A stretch of DNA of 64,000 bases from Acanthochlamys bracteata (taxonomy: Eukaryota > Streptophyta > Magnoliopsida > Pandanales > Velloziaceae), in NCBI GenBank assembly GCA_019914995.1, contig CM034132.1, positions 8,302,662 through 8,366,661 on the forward strand, written 5' to 3'. The notes beneath the pieces were generated by a model. The model did no database searches. It worked only from the letters and a program-made list of their open reading frames with translations, and was not told the origin of the DNA. Positions 1-12,279 of the stretch are shown here, piece by piece. How positions within the stretch are numbered: position 1 is the stretch's first letter; each line of letters opens with the position of its first letter. A program made the position numbers and the translations under genes.

Positions 1-790
1 AAACCTTCATTTTTATCCTCATCTAGAGATAACAGGATATCAACGAAGCAACGGCTTCCATCATGATCATCAAGGCGTTAAGCCTGCGTACGATCATCTA
101 AGACTCCTTCGATGAACTCATCGAACTGTATGGAAGTTTTCTTTAGCCTAGCTTCAAGACTGCTAACCCGATTAACCCATCCTAGCCAAGAAATGAAATC
201 TCCAACAGGAAATGTACCGAGCAGTTCGATGAGCTCATCGAGCATTCTATGAGGACTACTATTACTGTTTTCAGTAGAGTATTTTCTTCCTAATGCAGCT
301 CTGCAAACCACATCACAAGTGAGATGCAGAGAATCTCTGTCGAGTTTACCGCCTTCTTCGACATTCATATATATGTTTGAACCATGGACTTCATTTCTTC
401 CTTCCTCACTACATCAAACAATTGCACGCCTTTTATACTAAGCAAATGAACAGTGAATATTTTTCTAATTTGCCGCCACTCTTCGCCGTAAGGTGAGAAT
501 GCAACGTCATGGCAGTAGGTAAGCATGTCAGCAATTTTGGACTACGGGCGGTTCAAAGACGACATGGTCATGAGTCTTGATGACTTCTTGAGCAAGTCAG
601 CAGAGGAGATAACGATGTAGGGAGGCGGCCAAAGTGTAAAAGCATCAACGGTCCGTATTTGTCCGCGAGTGATTTCAAGGAGCGGTGCGGTAAGGTGCCT
701 AACTAGTGCAGGTTGCTAATTACCGGAAGCTTCGGAGGGCGATGGTGGTGAGCTTTTGTTCTTGTTTTTGGATGAATGAATCCATGCCAA
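1..790 (-). pseudogene. CYP71A-like cytochrome P450, 5' half, broken
   Basis: Read on the minus strand, this follows the first half of a CYP71A-type P450. A degraded proline hinge lies near 750. Next come a SSADLLK-like stretch near 600-625, SPYGEEWRQIRKIFTVHLLS near 430-505 and CRAALGRKYS near 275-305. FISWLGWVNR (160-200) matches the WLGWID segment of CYP71A proteins, and FVDILLSLDED near 10-45 precedes the usual intron. The membrane anchor is missing. Reading frames change near the start, and in-frame stops occur near 545, 370 and 90, so it cannot make a P450. The 3' half, if any, lies outside the window to the left. It has the same orientation and family as the intact P450 at 26327-27963, which suggests an old tandem array. 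Confidence 0.85.
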
Positions 791-1557
791 GCATGCTTGT
801 TAAAATCTCGATTTAAATCTTAAAATTTTAATTTTAATTTTAAAATCTTACAATGTTACGATTTTACATCAACAAAAGGATCCTACTTGATACGAGATTT
901 TAATTTTATTTCAAATTTATAAGATTCCGATTTTAATACTGAAATCTTTAAAATTTCGATTTTACTTGTGATCTTACGATTTTAGCTTTTAAAAAAATTT
1001 CATGAATCAGAAAAACTCTCGAGGATTTTGATTGAAGTTGAAATAACTAAAAAGATCAGTCGTTCGTTTGTACCAAGTGCGATTGTGTTTAGTTTATTTC
1101 ATGAGGAGTTTATTATGAAAGCAAAATATTTTCTGTATGGTGGTATTTTAAATTATATTTTCTCTTTATTTGAGGCGATAAAGACGAATTATTTGATTAA
1201 ATAAGAAATTAGATTTTCTAGATATGGTATAACTATGTAAGTATACATTTACAAATAATGACATAATATGTAAAAATATTGTGACAATGAGCAAAATAAA
1301 TATAAAAAACTGTTAATGACATAGTTTATCCGAATTATAAATATGAACATTGTTAATTAATTATATTAAGATGAAATATAATAAAATTTATCTATTTAAT
1401 TTTCAGCAATTTTAATAAATACTATCTAAAATTTTAAAAATATTAAATAAATTTATAAAAAGTTATCGATAAATAAGATTTTATGATCTTATTTAAACTT
1501 CTGATTTTACGTTCCTACACAAACAAAACGATGTTACATAAAATTCTGATCCTGGAC
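791..1557. repeat. AAAATC/GATTTT-rich dispersed repeat, copy 1
   Basis: About 770 bases aligning by eye, in reverse complement, with the repeat split between 31826-31902 and 42371-42997. The shared text includes GTTAAAATC, CTCGAGGATTTTGA, TGAGGAGTTTATTATG and GGTATAACTAT. Both ends are rich in short AAAATC...GATTTT inverted motifs. I found no clear terminal inverted repeat or target duplication, so the class is unknown; a non-autonomous DNA element is a guess. It abuts the truncated start of the P450 relic. Confidence 0.7.
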
Positions 1558-2643
1558 AAGAACAACAAGATTGTTGAGATGGTTAGCAGGAGAAGAACAT
1601 AAGATTTGAGCAGTTCTATTTTTTTGTTTCTATTGTGAGCAAGTGTTGTGGATAAGGCCATGGATATACATGAAGTTTGTAGACTTAGTAATGTAGAAAC
1701 CGACGCGAAGGGAAGTTTAACATTGCGTTTCAAACAAGAAGAGCATCTTTTAGGGAAAATTTTTAGCAAAAAGTCCTCAACATCTTTGTTTTGTAGTACT
1801 TTTGGATATTTTTGAACAGAACGGGTTAGAAATTTGGGTACAGCTTTATATGGATTCTGGATCTCTTGATTCCATGAATTCTGAATATCTTGTTTCCATG
1901 ATCTTATAAGAGCTATAATAACATGAATGAATGCAACATCCGAAGTCAACGACGTCATGAACAACTTGAACTCAATTTTGATATTCCTTTCTGGTTTTAG
2001 ACTAGAAGCTTTTTGTTTTCCTGAATCATATAAAAGTGAAAATTGCTCCCATAGCAGTAGTAAGATGCCATATAAAACTTAAGACAGGGAGCAAGATCTT
2101 TGTAGGATACCGACTGTTACTCACCCATTTTCAGAGACATTCCTCTTCCCTGTTATGGGAAAATTTCCCCATACCATCAGTTATAATTGCCATCTCTAGA
2201 TTTACCAAAAGGTATTATCGTGGTAGTGGATGTCTGCCATCAATAGAAAGTAGTACAAGCTAGTGGATGAAAAGAGCTATTGAATTATAGTACGTTCCAG
2301 GTTGAGTCTCTACAGGACTCCTAGTTCTCATTGAAAATTAACAGTCTCATGAGCTAGTTGCACAATTCTTGAAGGTGTGCTTCAAGCTCAACTGAGGCAG
2401 TTTGCTAAAAACCATTTCATTCAAGAATCAAGTTCTACAGATTATATGCTTTCAACAAACCAATGAATAAGATGAATTGAAGCCAAGTTACAAGCAACCT
2501 TTATCATCATAGTGGAAAACAGAAAGCCAAGTTACAAGCAACCTTTATCATCATAAGAAGACAAGTTGCCAATCCAAATTGAAGACAATTTTAAAAGAAT
2601 TGAACCCACACATATTACAATGTAGTCCAATATGTAGAACTTT
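1558..2643. other. Unassigned stretch with a short open frame and a 44-bp duplication
   Basis: No gene is recognised. The minus strand has an open frame from ATG at 1958 to a stop at 1515 (about 147 codons, hydrophobic C-terminus), but it runs into the neighbouring repeat and resembles nothing I know, so I do not call it a gene. A 32-base sequence is directly repeated at 2480-2511 and 2524-2555 (period 44). Confidence 0.4.
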
Positions 2644-2648
2644 GAAAT

Positions 2649-4518
2649 TGTTAGATAAACCTATAAGATCAACTCAAGAGGAGAGTGAAGAACTGAGTTG
2701 ATAATTAAAATTCTCGGCAAACAGAACTTCCTACAGGTAGTCGATTTGTAGCTAGTTATGTGTAGGATAATTCCTGCTGAAATAATATTGGTGATCAAAA
2801 TCACATAGTAGCAAATTTAACCGTAAGTAGGAAAACATAAACAATTTACTCGGTTGGGCAAACCTCTTTGCCACGTTCACAACTGCTATATTACAAGAGC
2901 TGTAAATTTACTATAGTTTAAACAAGCTACACTCAACAAAAATAAAGTGTTTCATCAAGCACACTTGCTTTTATAGATGTTTTCAAAAGTTGATCAGCAG
3001 TGGTGAGATTTTGTGTTGTAGTGTATCATTTGCTTCTAGGTGAATGCTTGTATATGCTTCTTTTTATTTTCTCTTTATAGTCTCACTAACTTTTCTCTAC
3101 TCTCTCTCACTCTTCTTTGCTGGCATGATTCTTCTAGTTATATGCTTGCTTCCTACAGGTTTTGAATTTGAATTTCAACCATTTGAAAGATTTTTGTTAG
3201 AGTTTACTCGTATTGATACAGTGCAGCAATTTCTTTCCATTTTGTTCTTCAGTGTGCTCCCAATGTTGAGATGATGTCCACTCTGTGAAATGCCCAATAG
3301 GTCCTTAGGTAAACCATCTCTTTGCATTTAATTATTCTCATGTAGCATTGAATGTAGGGGTTCGGTGAATTTGAATTTCCCTTTAGTTAGTGCATGCTTT
3401 TTGCCTACTTGCAAAATTTCTTCCTTAGTGTCACCCTTAATGACTTCCATTGAATTGATGGTGAGAGATTAGATTGAATTTGAAATTTTCATTCTAAAAT
3501 GGTAGATTGGCTTGACCTTCTCCTCGTTAGCTTGTGGTGCTCTAGTGAAGTCTGGAATTGCTTGACCATCTATCAACCTCCACGATTGAACTTATTTTTC
3601 AATAGTATATAGCTTAATATAGCTCAATTTTATGATGCAGTATTGTAACAAGATAATGAATTACTTGTCTGACCACTCCTTAGTCAATTAAATCTATAAT
3701 TTCTTCTTGGAGAAAAACTGAAATCTGAATGTGAATAGCAATTCTACATTGTCAACGAGAGTGGCTCTGATAGCTACTTCGCATTATGTCCTTTGTTTTC
3801 TTTTATTGTAATTCTTCGTGATTATTTATGTGAACTTGTAACTGGTATTTTTCTTAGTGAGTCTTCAAAAATAGTTAAAAATTTTAATCAAATCGCATCT
3901 GAAAGTTGGCTCCAACGTTGTCTAAAAATTTTTGTAACTCATTATTTTGAATTTTTTTACAATCTTCCACGAATTTTGTAGACTTATTTAAATGCCGATG
4001 TGAAAGTCTTAGGTCAATAATGTTGTTTGCATGTTGCTTTAACTCTGATGAGAAGTTGGGGCTCAAATAGAATCTTCTTCATCTTTGAAATCATTTTTGA
4101 AAAGGGAAAGATAATCACAATCTCAATTTCTTTTCTATTCTGCGAGTAGCAGTAAGATAACCGGCTATAGAGTCATCTATTTTTCTTTGTTTGCAATTCA
4201 ATACTCTGTTTTGACGCTCTGTTAAATCTGTTCGCACTGTTTCTATACTTAGTCAATTTCACACCCTTATTCGCGATGAAAAATATTGCATAAATGTAGC
4301 TGGCTATACGCTTGCTATGTCTATGATAATTGGAATGTGTGGAGATATGTATAATTTGATTCAAATCATTAGTTAAAATCTGCTCCCACTATTTCCATAC
4401 ATAGTCAATTTCATAGCTTTATTCAAGACGAGAAATATTGCATAAATGTAGCTCGTTATATCTCTGCTATAATTTTTAATCATTGTAATCATCAAAACAT
4501 TTCTGGAGTTTTCAACAA
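2649..4518 (-). repeat. 3' LTR of the old SIRE-type element
   Basis: Starts TGTTAGATAAACC and ends TTTTCAACA on the plus strand, i.e. reverse complement of an LTR. It is preceded by target copy GAAAT and followed by a purine-tract complement (TTTTCCCTTTTT) and the ATGATGACAAA text seen beside the younger LTRs. It aligns along its length with 21452-23092. At 1870 bp it is about 230 bp longer than its partner, so it has gained sequence or the partner has lost some. Confidence 0.85.
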
Positions 4519-7500
4519 TTTTCCCTTTTTATATGATGACAAAAAATTAAGAATTATTAATTTATATGTCTAAGTAATGTCAAATCAAATGCTTCATATA
4601 TAAAATAGCTTCCTGTTGATATAATACTTAATTTAAATAAGGAAGAAACTTGTTACCATTATGAAAAATTTCACTAAGTTTTATTGAAAGTTTCTCCCCC
4701 TCACATAGTGCACATCATTCAGAGAGCCCTTTGTTTGCTTCCATTTATTGAATGCACATTTTCATTTAGCCAACACTTCTATTTTTTTGTAAATATGTTA
4801 GATTATCTGTAATCAATAATTCTTCTATGTCTCCCTCTTTTTGTCATCACAAAATGAGTGGAGAGAGTTATCCAATACTAATAGTCATGAAGCATAAACT
4901 AATTTATATATTTTCATTAAAGCTTAAGAAAATTTATCTTGTGATTTTACATTGATGCTTACCACTAAAATAGTATTACCTCTGGATGGCTGAATTTATA
5001 TTATGTTGTTGATAGTTAGAAGTTGCTTATTATTACTATGACTTGATATGCATTTGAGATTTATTATTGACAAAAAATTACTAAATGAGATAATGTATAA
5101 AATGAATCTGATAGAGGCAACTTTCTTATAAGAAGATAATGTATCTATTGACTTGTACTATATTGTTTTATCTTTAGGAGACAAAAATTTTTTAAATGAG
5201 ATAATATCCCAAATAATCACAAAAGAAGATATTGATCTTTTTTTTTGTTTTATTTTGGAGATAATTTTGTTATGTAGTATGCCAAATAATCCCTTTAGCA
5301 TTGATTATTTTTGCTCTTAGAGATTTCTTAATTTAATTTTTAGACAAATGAATCTTTCTTATTGAGATGAATTATTAATTGATATAGCTCTTTCTTTTAT
5401 GAATTCATGATGAGTCTTCAATATGTCTTTCATATTACTTCTTCCAGAGAATAACACTATATGGACAACAAGAAAAGTATTGCATGTTCTTTTTACCACA
5501 TACTAGGTCCTATAAAGTATTTATTAGTTCACAGAGATAAATATATTTTTGTATAGATAATAATTCACATTGTAAGTATTTAAGGACTTCCCTCCATTAG
5601 TAAGTGTCTTCTTTTTATAAGAAGCATATCTCTTCTTTTATTGTTGATGCACTTATGATCCCTTCACTCTAATGGGAGACATGTATATAGTAGGTTAGTT
5701 CAAAAACTTTTTCAGTAATAGGATATTGATTTTATTAGGATGATTCACTTTTGCTATGTTGGGAGTCTTTTTTTAATAGTTTCTGATTGTAATAAATTAT
5801 TCTCCTCCTTTACATATCCACATTGTTAGTGATTTTTTTCAACTATTTTGCTCTTGCATTGGTTATAAGATCTGCAAAACATATATTTGTAAACACATCA
5901 TCATAAATATAGTTAGTGAAAATTCTTTAGAATAAGTAGATAATGGAATCTAGTGTATCACTGCTGTATAGAGATTCTTGCATGACGAGTGTTAGCATAG
6001 GAGCATTTCCAGTATTTTCTGCATCTTGTATTCTTTCGGTAAACATCCTCCATATCCATATTCTCTTTTTCAACAAATACTCAATTATTAAAACTTCTCT
6101 TTGCAAGATGAGCAACGTATAACCTTCCTTTAGCAAACATGTTGTAGATCCTTTGGACAGGTTCAACTCATTGTCCTATTTGTTTTATCTTTGATGTCCC
6201 GTATCTTTTCTTGCTGAAAAATATGTCTAGCAATTTTAGCAACATAGTTGATGTCTCTTCTTTTACTATATGCTTATTTTTTATTCTATTATTTGCATTC
6301 ATCTTTACTGCTTTGTGACTTATAAAGAGGACCCTGTAATTTAATCTTTTAAAGCTTTTTCTGTATGAAGTTGTTAGAGCTACAAGATTTTAGCATTAAC
6401 TATGGTAGGGTTGGCAAAGTCAACTTCTTATTTTTAGCTTTTTTGAGGGGAGAGTGAGAGCAGCATTAAATAGTCAATATCTTCCATATGAAAGTCATTC
6501 AATAATAAAAGGAATCCTTCAAAATAAATTTTTTCAATACCATTTGAATACTCACAAAATCTAAGCATTAATTATCAATAACTAGTCCGCCGATGCCCTA
6601 TGGACCAAAATTCAAAATTAGCCTTGTAACAAGAGACTGACATTATTCATGATGTGGTTTCCTCTGGTTCGTTCTAATCTTTAGAATGATCTTATCAATA
6701 GCAATATTTTTAAAATGACAAAACTAGAGATAGCATCATAAGATTAGCTTGTGAGATTAAATTCTAAACATGCCAATCATAATAGAATACAACAACGAAT
6801 CAAAATTTCAGCAAATTTTCAACAACTCTTATCATTATAGATAATGCTTCCAAAATATAACAACTTTGTCAATAATTGAAACTCCATTGAGGAATAATAT
6901 GAAAACAATTTTTGAATATTAAAGCAATCATATAACTAATTATTAAAAGAAAATTAGTTTATGAAAAATACAAACAAAATGTTTTAATATGATCATTCAT
7001 GGAGCTTTGACCTAAGTGGAATTCAAGGTTGTTTGCTTTGAAATAGTTTTGGTTTAGACATTGATTGAGGATGTAGATGAATCATTGTTAAGTCTCATTT
7101 CATTTGAAGAATTTTTATTTAGTATGATAGTTCGGTTTGCATAAGCAAAAGGATATTGATCATTTAGTGAATTTCATTTCCGAACTATAAGAGAACTTTT
7201 CTTCCAAATTTAGTTTTAGTTATGATGATGATGAAGTGTTTGGTTTCAAGAAAATTTTACTTGGGATTGATCAAGAGTTTGAAATAATTATCAATAGAGA
7301 ATAATGGTTGGAGAGTTTTCTTTGAATCTCCATATTCCCAATCACTCAAAACACTTCAACAAATTTTCAAAACCATATGAAATAATATTTATAACTCATT
7401 TAAAAACAAAACTCTCAAATGGATTGATTTTTCAAAGATTGAAAATTCAAAAAAATTTATATTGCCAAATAAAGCATGTTTGCAAAATCATTTTGTAATA

Positions 7501-8636
7501 TTTAAAATTTGTTTTGAACAACTCATTCACAATAAAGTAATTATGCATTAAGAATAAATGGCCATGAGATCTTGACATATATCAAAATTAATATAATGAA
7601 ATATACTTTACCTTTTGATTGAGATATGATTTTTATTTCTTTATGTAGATTACCTACGGATGACTTCTTGTGTAGATCACTAAACACATAATTGAATATA
7701 TCTGATTTAATTTAGATAGGCTCCTTTCATTTCAAAAGGTTTCAATAGAAGTAGTTCGTCCTCTATTAGATTCTAACTGGCTATTCTTCTACTGATATAT
7801 GAAATTTCTCCACTGTCCTGTAAAATAGTTGAATTTTTTCTCGGCTACTATTAGTCTTATCAAGTACATCATAAATGAATTTCTCAATAGTTAAAATTTT
7901 TTTAAACAAATATATTTGAATGTTGTTGAATAATCAAAGAAGAAATAACATTAAACTTGCTCTTTGGCAAAACTCGGGAATATTTTCATTGCATCATTTT
8001 TTTTTTGTTAGTAAGAAAGAAAACCAACAAGATTATGAGTAATCTAAAAAAAAATAGTGCTTATTTTCCAATCTTGCAACTCTAGATAGATCAAGTAGGC
8101 TCATGTACAATTGTTGGAATAGCTTGCATTGATTTGAATGGACAACTTATTAATTTACCTCACATGCGGGATTTGTAAAGATTTTCAGATTTGATCTTCA
8201 CTTCACTTTGATCTTTGACTAAATTAAATCTTGAAAGGTTGGAAAGGATTCTTGTATTGTAGTATCTAGGTCTGGACCACAACCAGCTTATTTTCATGCT
8301 AGCTTTCAATTGAATAGATTTTATAATTAGGAGATTATCAATATATGAAACATACATGTCATCTTTTCTTTGACAGTGAAGTGCTTCTATTCAAATGCTA
8401 AGTTCATAATGAAGCAATAATGGTTTTAAAGATTCATTTAATCCATTATCACAAAGTTAGCAAAATACTTAATAAATTACATTTACACTCTTAAACATAT
8501 AAGATATTATCAATGAATAGAGAGAAAGCAATACCAATTTTATCAATACCAATCACCTTGCAATTGCTTTTGTCCCAAATAATTATGTTACCATTAAAAT
8601 GATCTTGCAGGTGACTTAAGATTTTTATCATTAAAA
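4519..8636 (-). pseudogene. Decayed pol half of the old SIRE-type element
   Basis: Four kilobases of AT-rich DNA with no usable frame. Recognisable remnants are a minus-strand SWLWSRPRYYNTRILSNLSR at 8160-8357, matching the SWLWHRRLGHCNIKILSKLS pre-integrase segment of the younger copies. A protease-region relic (near 8480-8630) has CKVIGIDKIG, matching CKVIDIGKIG. I could not place integrase core, reverse transcriptase or RNase H by eye. Short open frames here (for example 5927-6166 and 7304-7498) are chance. Confidence 0.7.
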
Positions 8637-8641
8637 ATTTC

Positions 8642-10184
8642 TATTGGAAATACAAGGATTAGACAAACAAAGAACATTTAATTTACAGCAGACAAAACAG
8701 CCATCATACAATCAACTGTTATGCTACTACAAACTGGACAGAGGATGCCACAGCCACATCACAGTCAACTGCTTGAAGCGGGACAGAGAACAACATTCGG
8801 GACAGAGAATGCCACAGCTAAATAACAACCAATCATGCAGGCCAGCTGGGCTTGGCCGGACAGAGAACAACATACGGGACAGAGGATGCAAATAATACCA
8901 CATTACGATCGATTGTTTGTTTGTTTGAAACATATGCAGATTTCTACTGTTTTGGGACAAACCCATATGTTCAACGCAACAACGGTTTCCTTGCCCTCAA
9001 AAATCACCTGCACTCACAACGGACTGAAGGACTTCAAATAGAAGATTTAGAAGAGCTAGAATCATCTTCACCTTCACACAAAAGGAAAGCTCAATAATCA
9101 AGGAAAGAAAGCAGTCAAAATCCTTGATCAGTCAAGCGGTCAACCTGCACTACATTTATTATGGACATACCATATCAACTCATCAGCTCACCGAAATTCA
9201 AACAGAAGCTTAGCTGAATTAAGCACTCAACCGCTGGCAGCAAATTCAAATTTCTTCAACGCATTCAATGCAACAAAGACTTTGCACAAACACAGCTGAA
9301 GAACCACTGGACAACACCATTCCTTTTCTGACGTGAAGAAACGAGCGCCAACAGCAACGTTCCTCAACGGCTCCTGCATAGGAAAGATGCTCTATAAAAA
9401 GGGAGTCACAGCAACGAGGAAACGTGGTGGAGAAATAGAGAAAAACAGGGAGAGAACAAAAAGAAAACAGAAGCAGAGAGAATCTAAGCAAAAACAGAGA
9501 CATACAAGAACTCTACCACTCTACACAAAGATCTCCCACTGCCGGTCACGAACTTGACTACTCCACACAAACAAATCTTGCTGCAAATCATACTGAAGAA
9601 ATCTCTCAGCAATCTCCCCGATCATCTCAACTGAATCACCGATTAAACTCTCAACATTTATGAGATAGATCCTGCACTCAATACTTGTTTATTTTCTTGT
9701 AACTTGTCACTCACAGTGTAAAGGTGGTGCTGGATGCACCGGTAAAGGAAGCTCGGGTTGAGCTTGTTGTAAACTCTTAGACCTTGTAATAGTGCTAGCA
9801 AATCAGCCAGGGGGACAGGAGTGTCCAGGAGGCTGGTAGGGGTTGTCTTGGCGAAGAAACCCGGTAGAGTATGTGTGCTTGGCGAAGCACTTTGCTTTAG
9901 GTGTATTTGTAGCATATTAAAGGTCTAGTGAAGCTTTGGCTCTGGCGATAGAGCGACCGTGGATGTAGGCAAAGGGGTTTTGCTGAACCACGTTAAATAT
10001 CCTGAGCACTACTCCTTGTTACTTCTGTCAGTAAACACGCTAACTCTTCTATTTGCAGGTGACAGCATTGACACAGCCGGCTGTTAGTTCTCTGCCAGTA
10101 GGATAACAAATTTGATAAAATTTTTTATAGTCTAACTCAATTCACCTCTCCCCTCTTGAGTTAATCTTGCAGGAATATCTAGCA
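8642..10184 (+). repeat. 5' LTR of SIRE-type element 1
   Basis: Begins TATTGGAAATAC (first G of TGTTGG changed to A) and ends GGAATATCTAGCA. It is 1543 bp against 1601 bp for the 3' LTR. The main gap is a loss of about 75 bases near its start, between two copies of AGGAT. Antisense open frames inside it (for example 9658-9915) recur in the other LTRs simply because the LTRs are homologous. Confidence 0.93.
9391..9401 (+). promoter_or_regulatory. TATA box of the 5' LTR
   Basis: TCTATAAAAAG, conserved at about 18336-18346 in the 3' LTR and in the LTRs of element 2. It would set transcription start roughly 30 bases downstream, leaving about 760 bases of R-U5 before the primer site. Confidence 0.7.
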
Positions 10185-10186
10185 AT

Positions 10187-10198
10187 TGGTATCAGAGC
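10187..10198 (+). other. Primer binding site, initiator Met tRNA type
   Basis: TGGTATCAGAGC, two bases after the LTR end. This is the standard plant Ty1/copia primer site, complementary to the 3' end of initiator methionine tRNA. Confidence 0.92.
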
Positions 10199-10246
10199 AA
10201 GCCTCCAAAAATCAAAGGTCTAATAACCTTGAGGTAAAAGATCCTT

Positions 10247-12216
10247 ATGGCTAACCTTGTTCCTATAGCTTTTGAAGGTAGATCCTCCAACAGACCACCA
10301 CTCTTTGATGGAATAAATTATGGCTATTGGAAAACCGAAATGACAATCTTCATTCGAGCGCAAGACTTCACACTATGGAAGATCATACGGAACGGACCTA
10401 TCCTTCCAACCAAAACTGGTCCAGATAGGATACGTATTCCAAGGCTGAACGGAAATACAATGATGAAGATAACAAGCTCATATCAATGAATGACAGAGCT
10501 ATGAACCTTCTGTATTGTGCACTGGATCCTAATGAGTTCAACCGAATCAGTGCTTGCAACTCTGCCAAAGAAATATGGGATCAGTTGGAGGTAATGCATG
10601 AAGGAACCACTCAAGTCAAAGAAACTAGAGTGAATTTGCTCATGCATGAGTATGAAATCTTCAGTATGAACCGAGGTGAGTCCATTTTTCAGATGTTCAC
10701 TAGATTCACTAATATTACAAATCCTCTGAAGAATCTAGGAAAAGTATTCAAACCTGAAGAACTGAAATCGAAGATATTGAGAGCTGTGCTGCCAACATTT
10801 GGATCTAAAGTAGATGCCATAGAGGAAAATCCAACCTTTCCTCAAATGTCACTGGATGAACTGATTGGCAAGTTAATGGCTAAGGAACTATCTCTGAAGA
10901 AAACTGATGAACGTCCTGAAGGGATTGCATTGAAGATCAATGACCAGCAGGTAAGTGATTCTTCCTCTGATGAAGACATTGCACTCTTAACTCGTAAGTT
11001 TAAAAGTTTTCTCAGAAGAAACAAGTTTAGAAAAAGAAGGATACCTGGAAGAACCAATAGAGGAGAGGACAGACAGGACACCAACTGCTTCAACTGCAAC
11101 AAGCCAGGACACTTCAAGAACGATTGCCCACTGCTCAAGAGATCTAAATACAATGACACAAGAAGAAAACGAGCTATGGCAGCCTGGAGTGATGAAGATG
11201 AAAGCTCATCAGAAGACAGTCAGACTGAGACAGAAAAAAATGAAGAAAGCAACTTATGTCTGATGGCAGATCATGAAGATGACAGTGAGGTAAATTCTAC
11301 TGACTATGATGATTCCAATGAACAATTACAAGATGTTTTTGATGAAGTGTATGCAAAATACCTACATGCCAAAACCGACTGCAAAACTATAAAAATATGC
11401 ATGCATAAAATTAAGGATGAAAACGAATGTCTGAAAAAGGAAACACTTGTTTTAAAAAATGCCTTAGAAGACAAAACTGATGCCATGAAAGACACACTCC
11501 ATGCAGATTATGATCATCTTAACTCTAAACTACGTGCACTGCATATTGAAAATAAACACTTGACTCAAATAAATGAAAAGCTTCATGTCAAACTAAATAA
11601 GTGTAAGACTGGAGAACTGACAAGATGCACAGAAAGCTCAAGCATAGACATGATAAAGAAAATTGCTGAGCTTGAGGAGTTGAATGAGGCACTAAGTAGA
11701 GAGGTAGATAGACTGTCATACTCCACCATTCCAGATCTTAAACCATTCATGACTGATTATACAAATATGCACATAAAAGAAACTAAGCTGATGGAAGAAA
11801 ATCAAGGACTGCTTCAAGAAAACAAAGCTCTGCAAAGTAAGAATCTCGACCTAGAAGCATCACTGGCAAGATTTGTTAATGGAAAGGATAGACTAGATGC
11901 AATGCTGGGAGCTCAACGCAGCCCATACAGAAAGGAAGGAATAGGATTTATTCCAGCATCTATGGCAACTGGTAAACAAATCTCAAGGTATGATCAGCCC
12001 TCCACAAGCCACTCAGGTATGGCAACAGTAAGGATGCAAAACAAAATTTTAATATCCAAAGCACACACAGCAAACATATCTTACTCCACAATACCTTTTG
12101 TTAAATGTTTTCATTGTAGCAGAAAAGGGCATAATGTTTATTCATGCTGGTATAAAAAGAACACCAACAAAATAAAAATGATATGGGTTCCAAAAGGAAC
12201 ATATAACAGCACTTAA
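10247..12216 (+). pseudogene. gag of SIRE-type element 1, one frameshift
   Basis: Structural polyprotein that would form the cytoplasmic particle and bind element RNA. It starts MANLVPIAFEG and has the N-terminal NYGYWK motif typical of copia gag. A frameshift near 10440 separates the first 80 codons from the remaining 576. A UBN2-type gag region follows, then a zinc knuckle CFNCNKPGHFKNDC (11086-11127), a Ser/Glu-rich acidic stretch and a long Leu/Glu/Lys-rich, probably coiled-coil segment. A second knuckle, CFHCSRKGHNVYSC, is at 12106-12147. The stop after TYNST appears to come from an extra T; element 2 reads on to a stop about 45 bases later. Confidence 0.9.
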
Positions 12217-12279
12217 CTCTTTAGGACCCAAAATAATTTGGGTACCTAAACACTAAAGATTTCTTTTGTAGGAAGAAGA

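Noticed and set aside
1515..1958. 147-codon open frame on the minus strand
   Set aside because: It overlaps the end of a dispersed repeat, matches no family I know and has no promoter or splice context.
9658..9915. An antisense open frame of about 85 codons shared by several LTRs (also 18604-18861 and 41103-41330)
   Set aside because: Its conservation follows from recent LTR homology; it is interrupted in the LTR at 31903-33457 and has no recognisable domain.
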